Source: Owenia fusiformis (lineage: Eukaryota > Annelida > Polychaeta > Sabellida > Oweniidae). Taken from it: a stretch of DNA of 64,000 nucleotides. Both the position numbers and the translations under genes were made by a program. A model generated the notes under the pieces. It did not search any database, was not told where the DNA came from, and saw only the letters and a program-made list of their open reading frames with translations. Where the stretch lies: positions 2,053,730 to 2,117,729 of the forward strand of contig CAIIXF020000007.1 in NCBI GenBank assembly GCA_903813345.2, given 5' to 3'. This document shows positions 50,745 to 63,115 of the stretch, one piece after another; within the stretch, counting starts at the first letter, position 1; every line of letters starts with the position of its first letter.

Positions 50745-51910
50745 TGTAGACATTGTGGGGAAGGAGTGATTCAAAATACGGGTGTCATTAAGGGCCCTTT
50801 TTAGCCCCCAAAGATATCTGATAATAATGCATATCATATTGAAGAAAAATCATTTGTGCTTTATAAAAATACAATTTCAGCGAATTTTGACCTTTGATGT
50901 TCACACAACAGTCATCTAAAGATCATACACCATTTTTGGTGTTTTTACAAAAATTCTTTATTTATTGTTGTCTAAGTAAATAGTATATCAATATTAACCA
51001 ATATAAATATATTAAAATGTAATATATGAAATACTGAAGAAAAGATAAGATTAAAATTATTTTCATGGAAAAGCACATAGGGCAATATTGACAAAATGCA
51101 AATGCTATTTAGGTAGGTTCTGGGCTAGCAATGGGTACATTTCAATTGTGACTGTAATGGATTACTATTGACTTTTATCAACATCACAGGGCAATATTTA
51201 AGCAACTTAAATACAAGGAAAATCAAAGATTTCCTCTCATTTCTAAAACGAGGAACAAAAGCATGAATTCAAGGAAAATAAATGATGGCCTGTGCCAAAA
51301 TATATAACATATGAGAAAGTTGTGGCACAGTAAAGGATATGTAAAGGATATGTAAAGGATATCATGATGATTTTAAATGATTTTATCTTTATCTCCGAGT
51401 TGATATCAATATCTTGCCAAGTTAGCATAGCGAATTAGCGCAGATATTGATATCAATGAGTTGGATTAACACAATATCACGAAAATTCATAGGATGTTAT
51501 TTTTTCCCATAGTTCACCTCTAAAACTAAACAAAGCATATCAAAACAACATCCATTCATTCATTCATCCCCGTGATGTCATGAAATCAATATGTAACAAA
51601 ACACATCACATTGGTGGTAGTTTTCAAATCCCTGCCAAAAGGTGATATCTGTGAAATATTTTCCGTATTCCACAGATATCACTTTTTCCACGCATTTGCA
51701 AAATATCATAAATAGGTTTTCATGTTACCTAACAGAGTGGAACAGAGTTCAACTATGGGATAAAGAATAAAAATAGGTACATAATTGAATTACCACTCCA
51801 AAAATATTAAATATGAGGGTTTAAAGAAAGAATATTGAATATGAGATTCAAAAAGACAAGTGGCCTCATGTCTCACATTACCCAAACCCCAGATCCTCGA
51901 TGTCATATAT
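50745..51910. other. Intergenic, nothing recognised as gene
   Basis: AT-rich; contains GATATCAATATC-type hairpins at 51398-51457 and a near-perfect hairpin 'aggtgatatctgtg ... cacagatatcact' at 51641-51687. Confidence 0.5.
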
Positions 51911-53010
51911 AGAGATTATCCTATATGAGGTTCAGGATATTGGGATTATCCCGAGGCCAATATAATATATCTGCCCGAGGGCAGTAGGGCCCGAGGGTAG
52001 ATATATTATATTGGCAAAGGGATAATCCCAATATCCTGAACCGACTATAGGATGATCTGTTTATCCCATATCAATCACATTGTTCAATTGGCCAAAGTTC
52101 AGAACCTTTGCAACCAACCGTGGAATTATTTTTTTTATGTTCATGTCCAGTTTTGTATTCTTGTCCGTGGCCGGATTTTCCTGTTCAAATCTTTGATTAT
52201 TAACAGGGGAAACTGATCCTTCCCTTCTTTAGAGCATCAAACAGCTCGCGATTGTCTGTGTTTTTCTCCATTGTCGTTTACAGTATGCGAACGTTACAAA
52301 AACGAACCAATACGGGAACAGCGATTATGACGTAGCGGGCAGATATACTATATCTGCCCGCTCGGAGCGGGACGTAAAGCTATATCTGCCCGCTGATGAA
52401 AATATAAGTTTTTACAAACCGGCTTTATGTACCCGTAACACGTCAAATTATGGGATAAATAGAGATTATCCTATATGAGGTTCAGGATATTGGAATTATC
52501 CCGAGGCCAATATAATATATCTGCCCGAGGGCCGTAGGTCCCGAGGGTAGATATATTATATTGACCAAGGGATAATCCCAATATCCTGAACCGACTATAG
52601 GATGATCTGTTTATCCCATACCAATCACATTGTCCAATTGGCCACAGTTCAGAAACTCTGCAACCAACCGTGGAATTATTTTTAAATATTCATGTCCAGT
52701 TTTGTATTCTTGTCCGTAGCCGGATTTTCCTGTTCAAATCTTTGATTAATAACGGGGCATACTGCTCCTTCCCTTCTTTAGAGCATCAAACAGATCGCGA
52801 TTGTCTTCGTTATTCTCCATTGTCGTCTACAGTATGCGAACGTTACAAAAACGAACCAAGACGTGAACAGCGATTATGACGTAGCGGGCAGATATACTAT
52901 ATCTGCCCGCTCGGAGCGGGACGTAAAGCTATATCTGCCCGCTGATGAAAATATAAGGTTTTACAAACCGGCTTTATGTACCTGTAACACGTCCAAGTAT
53001 GGGATAAATA
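51911..53010. repeat. 550-bp unit in tandem duplicate
   Basis: Unit 1 51911-52460, unit 2 52461-53010, differing at scattered bases. Each holds palindromes 'agagattatcctatatgagg' ... and 'tatatctgcccg(c/a)' in both orientations. No coding region recognised. Confidence 0.9.
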
Positions 53011-54126
53011 CTTGTACACTGTATATCAATGTTATTTACTGGGAGGATTAAATATGGAGTGTATAGCAATGGTCAATACGATATTTCCAGATGGATATTT
53101 TTTCCCTAGAAGCGGAACCCAAACTCAGTCATGACATAGAAGCTAACTTTTGCAATTGATAGAAACTTGTTTTTTTATTATATTTTTGTGTTCTATATTT
53201 GAGATGAAATAATATGAGATTCATTTCTACAAGAGGATGGAACGAATGTGAACTTGTATATTGAACTATACTCCTTTTCTGAATAAACAGAACAACATTT
53301 TATCCAAGCCAATTAAGAAAACCAAGGCCAATGAGTGTAATTTATGCCCAGTTAAACTAACACAATAACAACTTTTTGTCTGGACTTATTATGTAAGAAT
53401 GAATTGTATTACTGTTTACTGCATTAACTGTCAAGTATACTATCTGTATTTAATTTCAAATGCCTATCTCACTTATCGAAGGTATACAAGAAATGTTATT
53501 TTGAAACAAATTCAGCACAACCAAAACCATGTCCACATAATATGACAAATCCAAGATGGCTGCCACAATTTTAGATCCATGCACATGTGAAGAAGTTAGA
53601 AATACACATGGTCCACAAGTTCCATCCCCAATAAAATGGGAAGTTTAAGGTTTTCACACATATCAACTCTATTCCTGTATACTTTATATTTGTGGTAAGG
53701 CTTGTGATCTAGGTAAACTTAGCATGTCCATGTACCTCCTATCCTCTGAAGCTAAAAACAGAAATAGTGACTTCAATTGAGAAAAATGAATCTTATGGGC
53801 TCCATATACATTTTGAGTGGCTGTCCGGCTAAAGTTAGATACTACTGATAATCTGAGATTGAAAATTATGTCAAGTTTAGTCCTCAGCCTCTCATAACGG
53901 ATAACTTCGAGGTAATTGTGTTGTTACTGCAAAAACCTCTATTTCTTCATCACAAATCTACCATCTTTTGCATCTGTCAAAACCCTTCATTTCATGTTAA
54001 TTTTCAGACTTTTGCTTGTGCCATCATTAAATATATATATTCAACTTGTTATTCAGAATATTTTAAGAACTTTTCATGAATTATTTTATTTTCACACTTT
54101 TGAAAAAATGACTAGAAAATGGCCTC
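53011..54126. other. Intergenic, nothing recognised
   Basis: No supported gene or repeat. Confidence 0.45.
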
Positions 54127-54130
54127 TTAA

Positions 54131-54887
54131 GGTCTCATGGAAGTTAACAGGAAATGACAAAACAAAAAATGACAAAGCCATGCTGGATTTTGAAAATTTT
54201 TTGAACCAAGATAACAGAGTTCTGTTTGGACCTCCAGTCAGTTTAACTATTTCCACACATCATTTGCATGACTGGGAACACAATTGAAATGGTCAGAATG
54301 ACCATAAACATGATAAAATAACCTTTTCAGCCCTCTGAAAATGTGACTGAAAAATAGCTAAAAGTAGGTGCTCAGGAAAGGTCAATCAAAAGAATCTTTT
54401 GATTTTTTCAGAAAATGTGTCCAATATATTGCTCTAAATGACACAATCTTTGAAATTTAAAAAAATTGTCTGAAACAATAATGGCTGTAGTAAAAAGGAA
54501 AATAGATCGATTTTCAATTCAGTTTTTTTAAATTTTTTCTTGTTCTAAGAATGATATCAAATTTGTTTAAATTGTATCATTTAGAGCAATATATTGGGCA
54601 CATTTTCTGAAAAAGTCAAAAGATTCTGTTCAGTGACCTTTCCTGAGCACAGACTCTTAGCTATTTTTTAGTCACATTTTCAGAAGGCTGAAAAGGTTAT
54701 TCTATCATGTTTATGGTCATTCTGACCATTTCAATTGTGTTCCCGGTCATGTAAATGATATGTGGAACTAGTTAAACTGACTGGAGGTCCAAACAGAACT
54801 CTGTTATCTTGGTTCAAAAAATTTTCAAAATCCAGCATGGCTTTGTCATTTTTTGTTTTGTCATTTCCTGTTAACTTCCATGAGACC
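54131..54887. mobile_element. TTAA-flanked foldback element, copy 2
   Basis: Ends GGTCTCATGGAAGTTAACAG and its complement, TTAA at 54127-54130 and 54888-54891. Same family as 24729-25483. The mirror-image open frames at its two ends reflect the palindrome. Confidence 0.85.
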
Positions 54888-54919
54888 TTAATGGGATGTC
54901 CCCTTTGAAAAATACTAAT

Positions 54920-55130
54920 GTACCAAGAAAAGAATGCAAAGAAGAATGTTTTGATAAAATGTATAAAAACAAGAAAATCCAGTAAAAAAATTAGAAATTT
55001 TTCAGAAAAAATTTTCACTGAATTTTCTCGTTTTTTATACATTTTACAAAACAAATCTTCTCACCAGTCTTTTCTTTTTTTGTCACTTCCTGTTTTTGTC
55101 ATTTCCTGTTAAGTATCATGGCACCTTAAG
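54920..55130. repeat. Hairpin related to the TTAA family
   Basis: 'aagaatgttttgataaaatgt' and 'cactgaattttctcgttttt' arms face each other; followed by 'gtcatttcctgttaag' and 'catggcaccttaag', a degenerate family end. Confidence 0.6.
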
Positions 55131-55672
55131 TATGAAGGCATGTGTGTATTTCCTTGCTTTTTCCAGGAAAGTATCAGTACACTGTCTACTTTTAGAAAAC
55201 CTGGAAACAGGTCAATGGTAACTCCTGTGTTACTTTGAAAAAAATGGAAAAATAGAAAGTGTGAAATATCAGAATTTCCTGGAGTTTCCATTGACCTCTT
55301 ACCAGATATACTAAAATAACAATTTACCAAACAAATCTTCGCACAAGTCTTTCCTAGGTACATAAGTGCACTCTATGTCAATAGAGATATTTTAAAGAAA
55401 ATAAACAACATATGATTAAAATAACAGAAAAACGTAGTAAAGGCATATCCTTATTTTCAAAAATGATGTAAATTTAGACATGAACCTAACGTGTTACTCT
55501 ATTTCAAATAAATTGGTTTATATTGCAACTTTTGCCCATTTGCAGATTGCTGACATATACAACCATGCTGAAATCATGCTGAAATAATTAAACAATAGCG
55601 CAAAAACATTCCTCAAAGCAGTACACATGTACGTACCTTTCGCTCCTCGTCCACACTATCTAGGTGCTTATG

Positions 55673-55814
55673 CCTGGGTCACATTTGCTCCAATCCATCG
55701 ACCGGCGCCCGCCCGATTGAGTGTTTTGTTCAATATTGTATTCAATTTTGAACAAAACACTCAATCGGGCGGGCGCCGTAGAGAAAATTGGAGCAAATGT
55801 TACCAAGGCATAAT
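55673..55814. mobile_element. ~140-bp perfect palindromic MITE
   Basis: Arms 'atgcctgggtcacatttgct ... attgagtgttttgttcaa' and complement, loop 'tattgtattcaatt'. One arm resembles 1-66 and the inside of 19498-19857. Confidence 0.8.
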
Positions 55815-58675
55815 ACACAAGTAAATAGAAAGCACGTTCACGATCATGCTCTACTGAATCCATTCACGAGAGACATTTTTAATCCAATTAAAATGTACTG
55901 TGCTTTGGGGAATACTTTTCAGCATATCAGACACATTCAGTATCACGTTCGATTTCCATGACGATACCCTGTTGTTTGGTTATTTTCTAAATTTCGTATT
56001 CATGACATCCTTCAAGATCGGGCTTTTTAAGGGTTTATTTAATACCCGAGGTTTAGTATGCCGTGTACCAAACGAAACGAAAGAATATCGAGATTGCATT
56101 CTGGGAGCCAGTCCTCCTTGGTTTGTCGGGAAATTTCCATCATCTCTTATCTGAATACTACACAGACACCAATGTGATGAATTGATTGACATGATCACAT
56201 CCCTCACATCTGTTTTAATAATGATGTAGAACAACAAATAATGACAGAAACTGACATTCTTTTGATTGTCAAAACGCATTTTTCAAAATAGAAATAAAAA
56301 TATATATCGATTATCAGAATTAATGATAACTGTGACGTGACGTATGCCAATCAAAATCAAATAAAATACATTTTTCATGAACTTGAAAGTACGCCTGAGC
56401 TTTATTACTCTCTTGTTTTAGCCGAAATTCGCAACCAAATGTTGCGCCATTTTAAGGGGCAACAACCGAAGCGGTTATACACAGTTTTAGTTAATGTTGT
56501 AAGTTATCATACAACCGATTTGAAAATAGTTTTATTGTTCGAGGAGGCATACCCCTTTCCCTTTTGAAAGTCACAAAGATTTTGATCCGTGTTTTATTAA
56601 CGGTGTCATGTCGATCGACTAGTCTTCGTATCGAGGTCAATGAACACTTTCTTGTAAGTGCTATTGACCAGATAATCAACGTTTTTGAATAAAGTGTACG
56701 TATTCTGACTTCGAGGGGGTCAAGTTTTGGTGTTTCAAGATGATAGTTGTGTTCCTTAACAACATTTACAGTTATGCTATATTAGTGTGACAAACACATT
56801 AAGAGAAGTGTTTTTCAGCTAATTGCATTTTATATTAAACAGTTTTTAGTATTTACATGTAGATTTACAACGTTTCGAAGAATTGTACTTTTGCATATGC
56901 TGCAATACGAGATCAGTTGGTATAATGGTTTGCAAAGCATGGTGCTTTCCAAATATTATATTGTTCATCACAATAAATTGGAAGATCGTTGGATTTTGTC
57001 CGTTCATGTATTCTTTTGATAATCACGGAATTTTTGTCTATTGTTCCGTTTTTTTTTGCCAAAAGGCAAAGTTATGGTCACAGCGAAAGTCTGTAGACAG
57101 GGATTTAGAGTATTGTAATGTATTAATGACAGTATGGGGTTTAGTCTATTAGTCTATTAGATAGTGAGGCATATTACTCACAGGTTTTGCATAGTGCTAG
57201 AAGGCAATTTATACGTGTATGGTCCTTATACAAGTGTTTTATAGTGTAAATGACAGATACATGTACGGTCACAATTTAAGATTTGGTTTATTCCGACATT
57301 TGTAAATTTATTTGAGATCTACCACAGTGACTTTAATAACAGTTGATCATTGGATTTAGTTTGCTGGATTAAGATGTTTTAATTTGAAAATATTTAGGTA
57401 CACGGTACCTAATTGATATCGTGGAGGCGGTTAACATCGTAAATCCCAACATTTGGGAGCCGAGGACGGATGTTGGGTATATTTGAACCTTTTTGGCATT
57501 AATGCCATCGGCATCGTGGCCGCTATGACATTGGCATCGTTGCCGTTATAGGTACCTCGATGCATCGCGAACTGGCGAACTCAGTCATCCTTTGTATATG
57601 ATCAGATGTACTTAACGCTATTCAAATAAACGCGGGCTGCTGGCTCGACTTTAACCCTATAATATGGCATAATGCTGTGTGGTTTGTGGTGTTAGGAAAT
57701 AATTACTCGGAGTTGGGCAGTTAATTCACCAATGTCATCGTTTTTGTCGAGTTCTTCCATTTCTACCATATTGGTATAAAACCCCTGGAGACGGGCAGTT
57801 GATTCACCAATGTCATCGTGTTTTCTACATCGTCTTTCAAGACATAACTGTGAAATTGGCAAATGCTATTCACAATTTGAATAGCCATTATGCTTAACCA
57901 TACATGTTCAATATTCGTATTTAGTATGACCTGAGACTAACATAAAAAATGGTGGTCTCAGGTATGATCAATGTGTTTTTCAACTGTGTTTTACAATTTA
58001 CTTATTTGTCGTGTTTGTCTCATGAGGTATTGTACTTGATCTATACATCATAAAAAACAGTCTCTGGAATCAGGGGGATCGATTAACTTTTAATACAAAT
58101 TCAAAATATATAATTAACTTTCATTTGACTTGAAGTATATAAATTAAAAAAAAATTCTTATGTTTTTTGGGCTGACACCATGATCCTGTTATTAACAACT
58201 GAGACTTATTTGAACAAGAAATCGTGATAAACTTTCTCAGGCATGTTAAACAAGTTCAATCCATTAGCGACTTTTTGTCAAATTGTACACAAAGCCGTTT
58301 GGCAGTTTCTATATGTCAATATGTGTGATTTAAGAGTCAATATGTATGCCGTTTTCTAATTCAAATATCAACATATTCGATCACGAGTCCATGAATCATA
58401 TGAGAAATTGTACAGCTATTTAGGGAGACAAAAGAATATTTATATTCATAATAAGTAAAAACCAGTCTAACAAACTGTTCGATATAAGTACATAAGTCCT
58501 TGAAAGTTCTTGAATAGAAAAGTTCTTTTACTATTGGGCTTACTGTTTGCGGTAGAAACTTGCGACGTTCAAAGGAATTTGTCCTACATCACGACACAGG
58601 AATTCGAATAGACCTACTTCCCCTCCTTTGTATACTCTGAACACCCGCACTGGATGTTATTATTTTCTTCCATTC
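55815..58675. other. Intergenic, only small repeats
   Basis: Contains one end of the 305-bp MITE family (56103-56122) and a short direct duplication 'cgggcagttgattcaccaatgtcatcg' (about 57708 and 57790). The open frame at 56337-56567 begins with GTG and has no family match I know. Confidence 0.45.
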
Positions 58676-60129
58676 GCATGGTTTATTATCATAGGCCAAG
58701 CAAATGGGCTCATAAAAGGCCCAAACATCCCAAAAATTGCAACAGTTTTTAAATTAGTCTTATATTATGTATTAATATCAGTTGAAAAACATATCAAAAA
58801 TATAGAAAAATGTATGCAGTGGACAAATATGAAATTTCACTTCCTAGGTACCCCCTACAACCCTACCCCAAAATTGAGTATTGGTAGGAAACAATTTTTT
58901 CTTCCCAAATGGAATACATTAGTCATGTACTCAAGCTTTATTATGATAGATCACATATTCAAAAATAATTGAAATAATATTTTAATCAATTTTGAGACCA
59001 GTAATTGGTCATTTGACCCCAAAGTATAACAAAATAGGCCACAAAACAGGCATGTTATCACATATCTATTTAGATATTTTAGGATCAGTTTGTCAGAAAA
59101 GCATGAAAAAAATCATGGTGTTACATATTCATATGAACTTCATATTTGGTGAGTATCAGAATTCTAAGGTGTATACTTAGGAAGAAAAAAATTATTTCAT
59201 TTTCATAGTTTTGCCCCGCCCACTATAGGGGAGACTATAGTTTTGATGATTAACTCGCACAATGCATCACATTTGTATTAGAGTTGACATCTAAATCATT
59301 TATATAGGCTTGTCATCATCTAAAATACAAGTTTTGTGAAGGTTTATACCTTATTAGTATGAAAAATAGGAAATATTAGTTGCACTAGGTGAAATGTTAA
59401 GGTGACCTCACTTTTATTTGATGAATAATTACATATCACCACTCTGATATTAGGGTATATGATAACTACTCTATACTAGGCTTATCTAAATAATGTAAGT
59501 TGTAGTTTTTGTGGAATTTAATATTATTTAAATTATTGATTACAATCCGCAATTACAAAATTTGCATATATTTAAATTCATCAGATAAATAAATCATTAC
59601 ATAAGAGTACATTACTATGGAACTATCAATTGGATGTATAATGCTGTAGAAACGAATTTATGGTTATTAAACGGAATTTAAACTGACAGAGAACATTAAA
59701 ATCTCAGATATCTGGGGAGTCTTTCATTAATATAATTTCAGTGCATAGGAATGATGGTAATTCTGTCTGTCAGGTTGGAAAACATTGAGTGTACATGTGC
59801 TGCATTCAGAATCGGATGCAGATATTGTGATTGTGAAAACTGCAATACAAAGTGTCGAAACCTCAAATACAGTACTCATACAGATCTCCTTGTGCTTCTC
59901 ATTTATCATGCATAAAAGACAAACTTCAACATTTTCTTCAAACCTGAACCAAAAGCAGCAACCCAAGAAACAAAATGTTGGAATATAAATGAAATAAGAT
60001 TGTCTTTGAGAAAAGCGGTCTGTGACAATATTTTGTTTCTTTTCTGGGGTGTGACATCGCATTCAGGTTATATGGCATAGACGAGAGGCTATCATTGAGG
60101 CAGATAAAAAAGAGTGAGTTCCTGAGAAA

Positions 60130-60570
60130 ACAAGCGGTTGTTTTTAAATTACCAAAAGCACTGGTGATCCGCTCGATTACGCTTGTCGTTTCGGTAACAA
60201 AATGTCTAAACGTCGAAAGTACGATATTTCTTTTTTCCTTTTTTTCACGCGTTGTAGGTAGAATCCCCACGATGTTTTTTTCTCACAGAATTGTTGATTT
60301 AATTCCTTACTTAAGTTAAATAAACGGTTTGGGTTAAAAGTGCAGATCTTAATTGTTTATCGAAATACCGTTTATGTAACTTAAGTGAGGAATTAAATCG
60401 AACTATTTGTTCGCAAATATGTACATTTTTGAAACATATAAAACTGATACATGTTTGTGATAACAATGCAGTGGGAATTCTGCCTAGTGTGTGAAATAAA
60501 GAAAAAAGAAAAATCAAACCTTCGATGTTCCGACATTTTGTTACAACGTAAACAAGTAGAAAACCAGTGA
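60130..60570. repeat. Long hairpin
   Basis: Diverged arms: 'ggtaacaaaatgtc' ... 'ttaattccttacttaagtta' and complements; centre near 60345. Lies inside the larger inverted repeat. Confidence 0.75.
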
Positions 60571-61626
60571 AATGCAAGCAACTCTGTCATTGCAGAGGAA
60601 CATGCTCTTTTGTCAATTTATGGTGGAAAAATGGTGAAACCCTAAATTATCTTAGGCTTCTAAAATTATATTAAAAGAGAGCAGCAAGATCTGAATTATT
60701 GCAGCCCCGTTACAGAGTGTACCATCAGATCCAGGAGTGGGAGGGAAATAAACTGCCTCCATTATAATTGGGCTGGGAAATAAGCAACGAAACTATGTAC
60801 CAATTGCCAATGCAGCTCCCCTTTCTCAGAGATCATCCATTGTGTGTGTAAGGCAGATTGTATTTCTATGAGATGTTCTTGTAGAAAAATGAAATAACTG
60901 TTCTTTGACATGTAAGGTATGCAAAGGCATTTGTGCAAATACCTCCATTACTGATCATGAGAATAATGATGACTAAATAATGAACACTGGCAGATCTGGG
61001 CCCCTCCCACCCCCTTGGGCGGGCCCAGAAAAAAAATTGGGCCCAAAAAAGGCCTTAAGGCCCCGAAAAGTGGGCCTTTTTGGTCATAAATGGGCCTTTT
61101 AAAGCCTTATTTTTAATTGAAGAAAATGGGTCTCAATATTTCAAATTTGGGCCCACTTCAGGGTTTTAGGGGCCCAAAATTTTTTCCGCAGAAGTTTTTT
61201 TCTCAGACCTGACATTCCCCCCCCCCTTGCTGGTTCCCATATCCGCCCCTGATGAAGGCTGGTGATAGACAAGGTTGTAACTGATTGTTGTTACAACCTA
61301 ATAATATTAAGCTTATTTAATCAGCATTCTTTTTTGCTCTCTATAAGTAAGACACATATATGAAGGTTAAGATTACAAAATTAAGGCAGCATTTTTGATA
61401 ATGAACATAACATAATCGAACCAGGCCCTGTATAAAGACCAGGGATTTACTTTGCGTTACACTAGTTAACTCAGGAGGATTTATTAATGTAGAAACCTTT
61501 TCCTCATTTTTTATTGAATTTCATCTTGAAATCGAACATTCTTCAGTTGAACTTCTTCATTTCATTTCTCAATATCACTGTGTGGTTAAGAACACCTTAG
61601 TCAAAAGTATCAATTTTTCCTTAATA

Positions 61627-62178
61627 CAGGGCGAGCCAAAAAGGTAACCCAAACAAATCTTAATAATCCAGCCCAATCATCCTGCATGGATTTAGTGTCA
61701 TATTTGGCAGAATTGAGTCTTGGTCAATGTATTATCAATCTACCCAGACTCAGTGGTCTCTAGTGGTCACGATTTAATGGCCATTTTATACCATGCCATG
61801 AAATATGGGTGTCATGCCTGGAGGCCAACTTGAACGTATCGTGCGTTGCTGTTCAAATCAGGAGCATAAAAATCATGTGTTATGACTCTCATCTTCATTC
61901 TTATCTCTTGTTTTAATGTTTCAAGTGTTGTTAGTATCGAAAAAAGGTCCACAGATAAAAAAACTGGTGGTATTGATGTCAAGTCAGGTAGGCACATTTC
62001 GATATTTTGAGCACATTTTGTAAATGACCATAAAATCGTGACTATTAAGGATAGATCAATGACACTTAGTAGAATGAAAGAACATTGAACAAGGTAATGT
62101 GCCAAATATGATGTCAAACCCATGCTGAATGACTGGGTTATTAACAAACATTTGGTTGGGTTACCTTTTTTGGCTCAT
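61627..62178 (-). mobile_element. CAGGGCGAGCC element with mariner transposase relic
   Basis: Left end CAGGGCGAGCCAAAAAGGTA after TA; right end inverted 'gagccaaaaaaggtaaccca', apparently missing the outermost bases. Minus-strand codons near 61840-61930 read TLETLKQEIRMKMRVIT, like the C-terminal helix of mariner transposases. Confidence 0.7.
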
Positions 62179-63115
62179 ATTAATAAACTGATGTCAGGGA
62201 CAGGGATATTTAACATTTTGTTGCCTTTTCAAGGACATTTTTTGACCACTGATTGTAACAAATCGTTCTCTGTTTTACCAGAAAAGGTATATAATATATC
62301 AAATTGAATTTAAAAGGAAAAAACATTTGATAATTTAACAGTTATCAACAAAAAGTAGGGCTTCCCCTATATTTCACCTGGCATTTGCTGTTTTTCTACT
62401 TTTTTTTTTACATAATCCTTTCCTGAAAACCTCAAAAAACTGTTTTCAGGACAAAATAAGCCTTTACAAATAATTTAGTTGTGCTATTGAGTTCAAATAT
62501 GACATATCTTGGAAGTAATTAAACAAAAGTAAGGTCACCCCAAAAGTGGGTGTGGTAAAATATTGAAATTTCAAATATTATTTTCACGCTCAATATTCAC
62601 TTAATGACCCTGATACTTATCAAAGACAATGTTCAGGTGTACAATACCCTCCTTGATATTTTTCATGCAATTCTGATGAATTGATACAGAAATAAATACA
62701 TTGTTATATTAAATTCGGGCTATTTGATGGCCTATTTTCAGATATTTGGCGCTAGAAATGCCAATTATTGCACTCAAATAGTTGGTTAACAATTTTCAGT
62801 TGCTCTTATGTCAGTAAACTATCATAATATTACTAGTTTAGTTGACAAGAGTATTCCATTTTGAAATAAAAAAATATTTACAATCCCATACTCAAATTTG
62901 GAGGGGGGTACCTGGAATGTGACATTTCATATTTGTCCACTGCATATATTTTTCTATATTTTTGATATGTTTTTCAACTGGTATCAATATACAATATAAG
63001 CCTAATTTAAAAACTGTTGCAATTTTTGGGATGTTAAACTTCCATTTGCCTAGCCTATCAAGGTGGGAAACCATATCGTCCTATTTCTTGGCACGAGGGG
63101 TCAGAAATTGGTACT

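Larger units (their letters stand above)
58676..63115. repeat. Large diverged inverted repeat (~4.4 kb span)
   Basis: Left arm about 58676-59160, right arm about 62640-63115 inverted: 'catcccaaaaattgcaacag', 'tgaaaaacatatcaaaaata' and 'caaatatgaaatttcact' recur in order on opposite strands. Probably a large foldback element with further insertions in the middle. Confidence 0.75.

Noticed and set aside
56337-56567. 76-codon open frame
   Set aside because: Starts with GTG, no recognised family and no splice partner.
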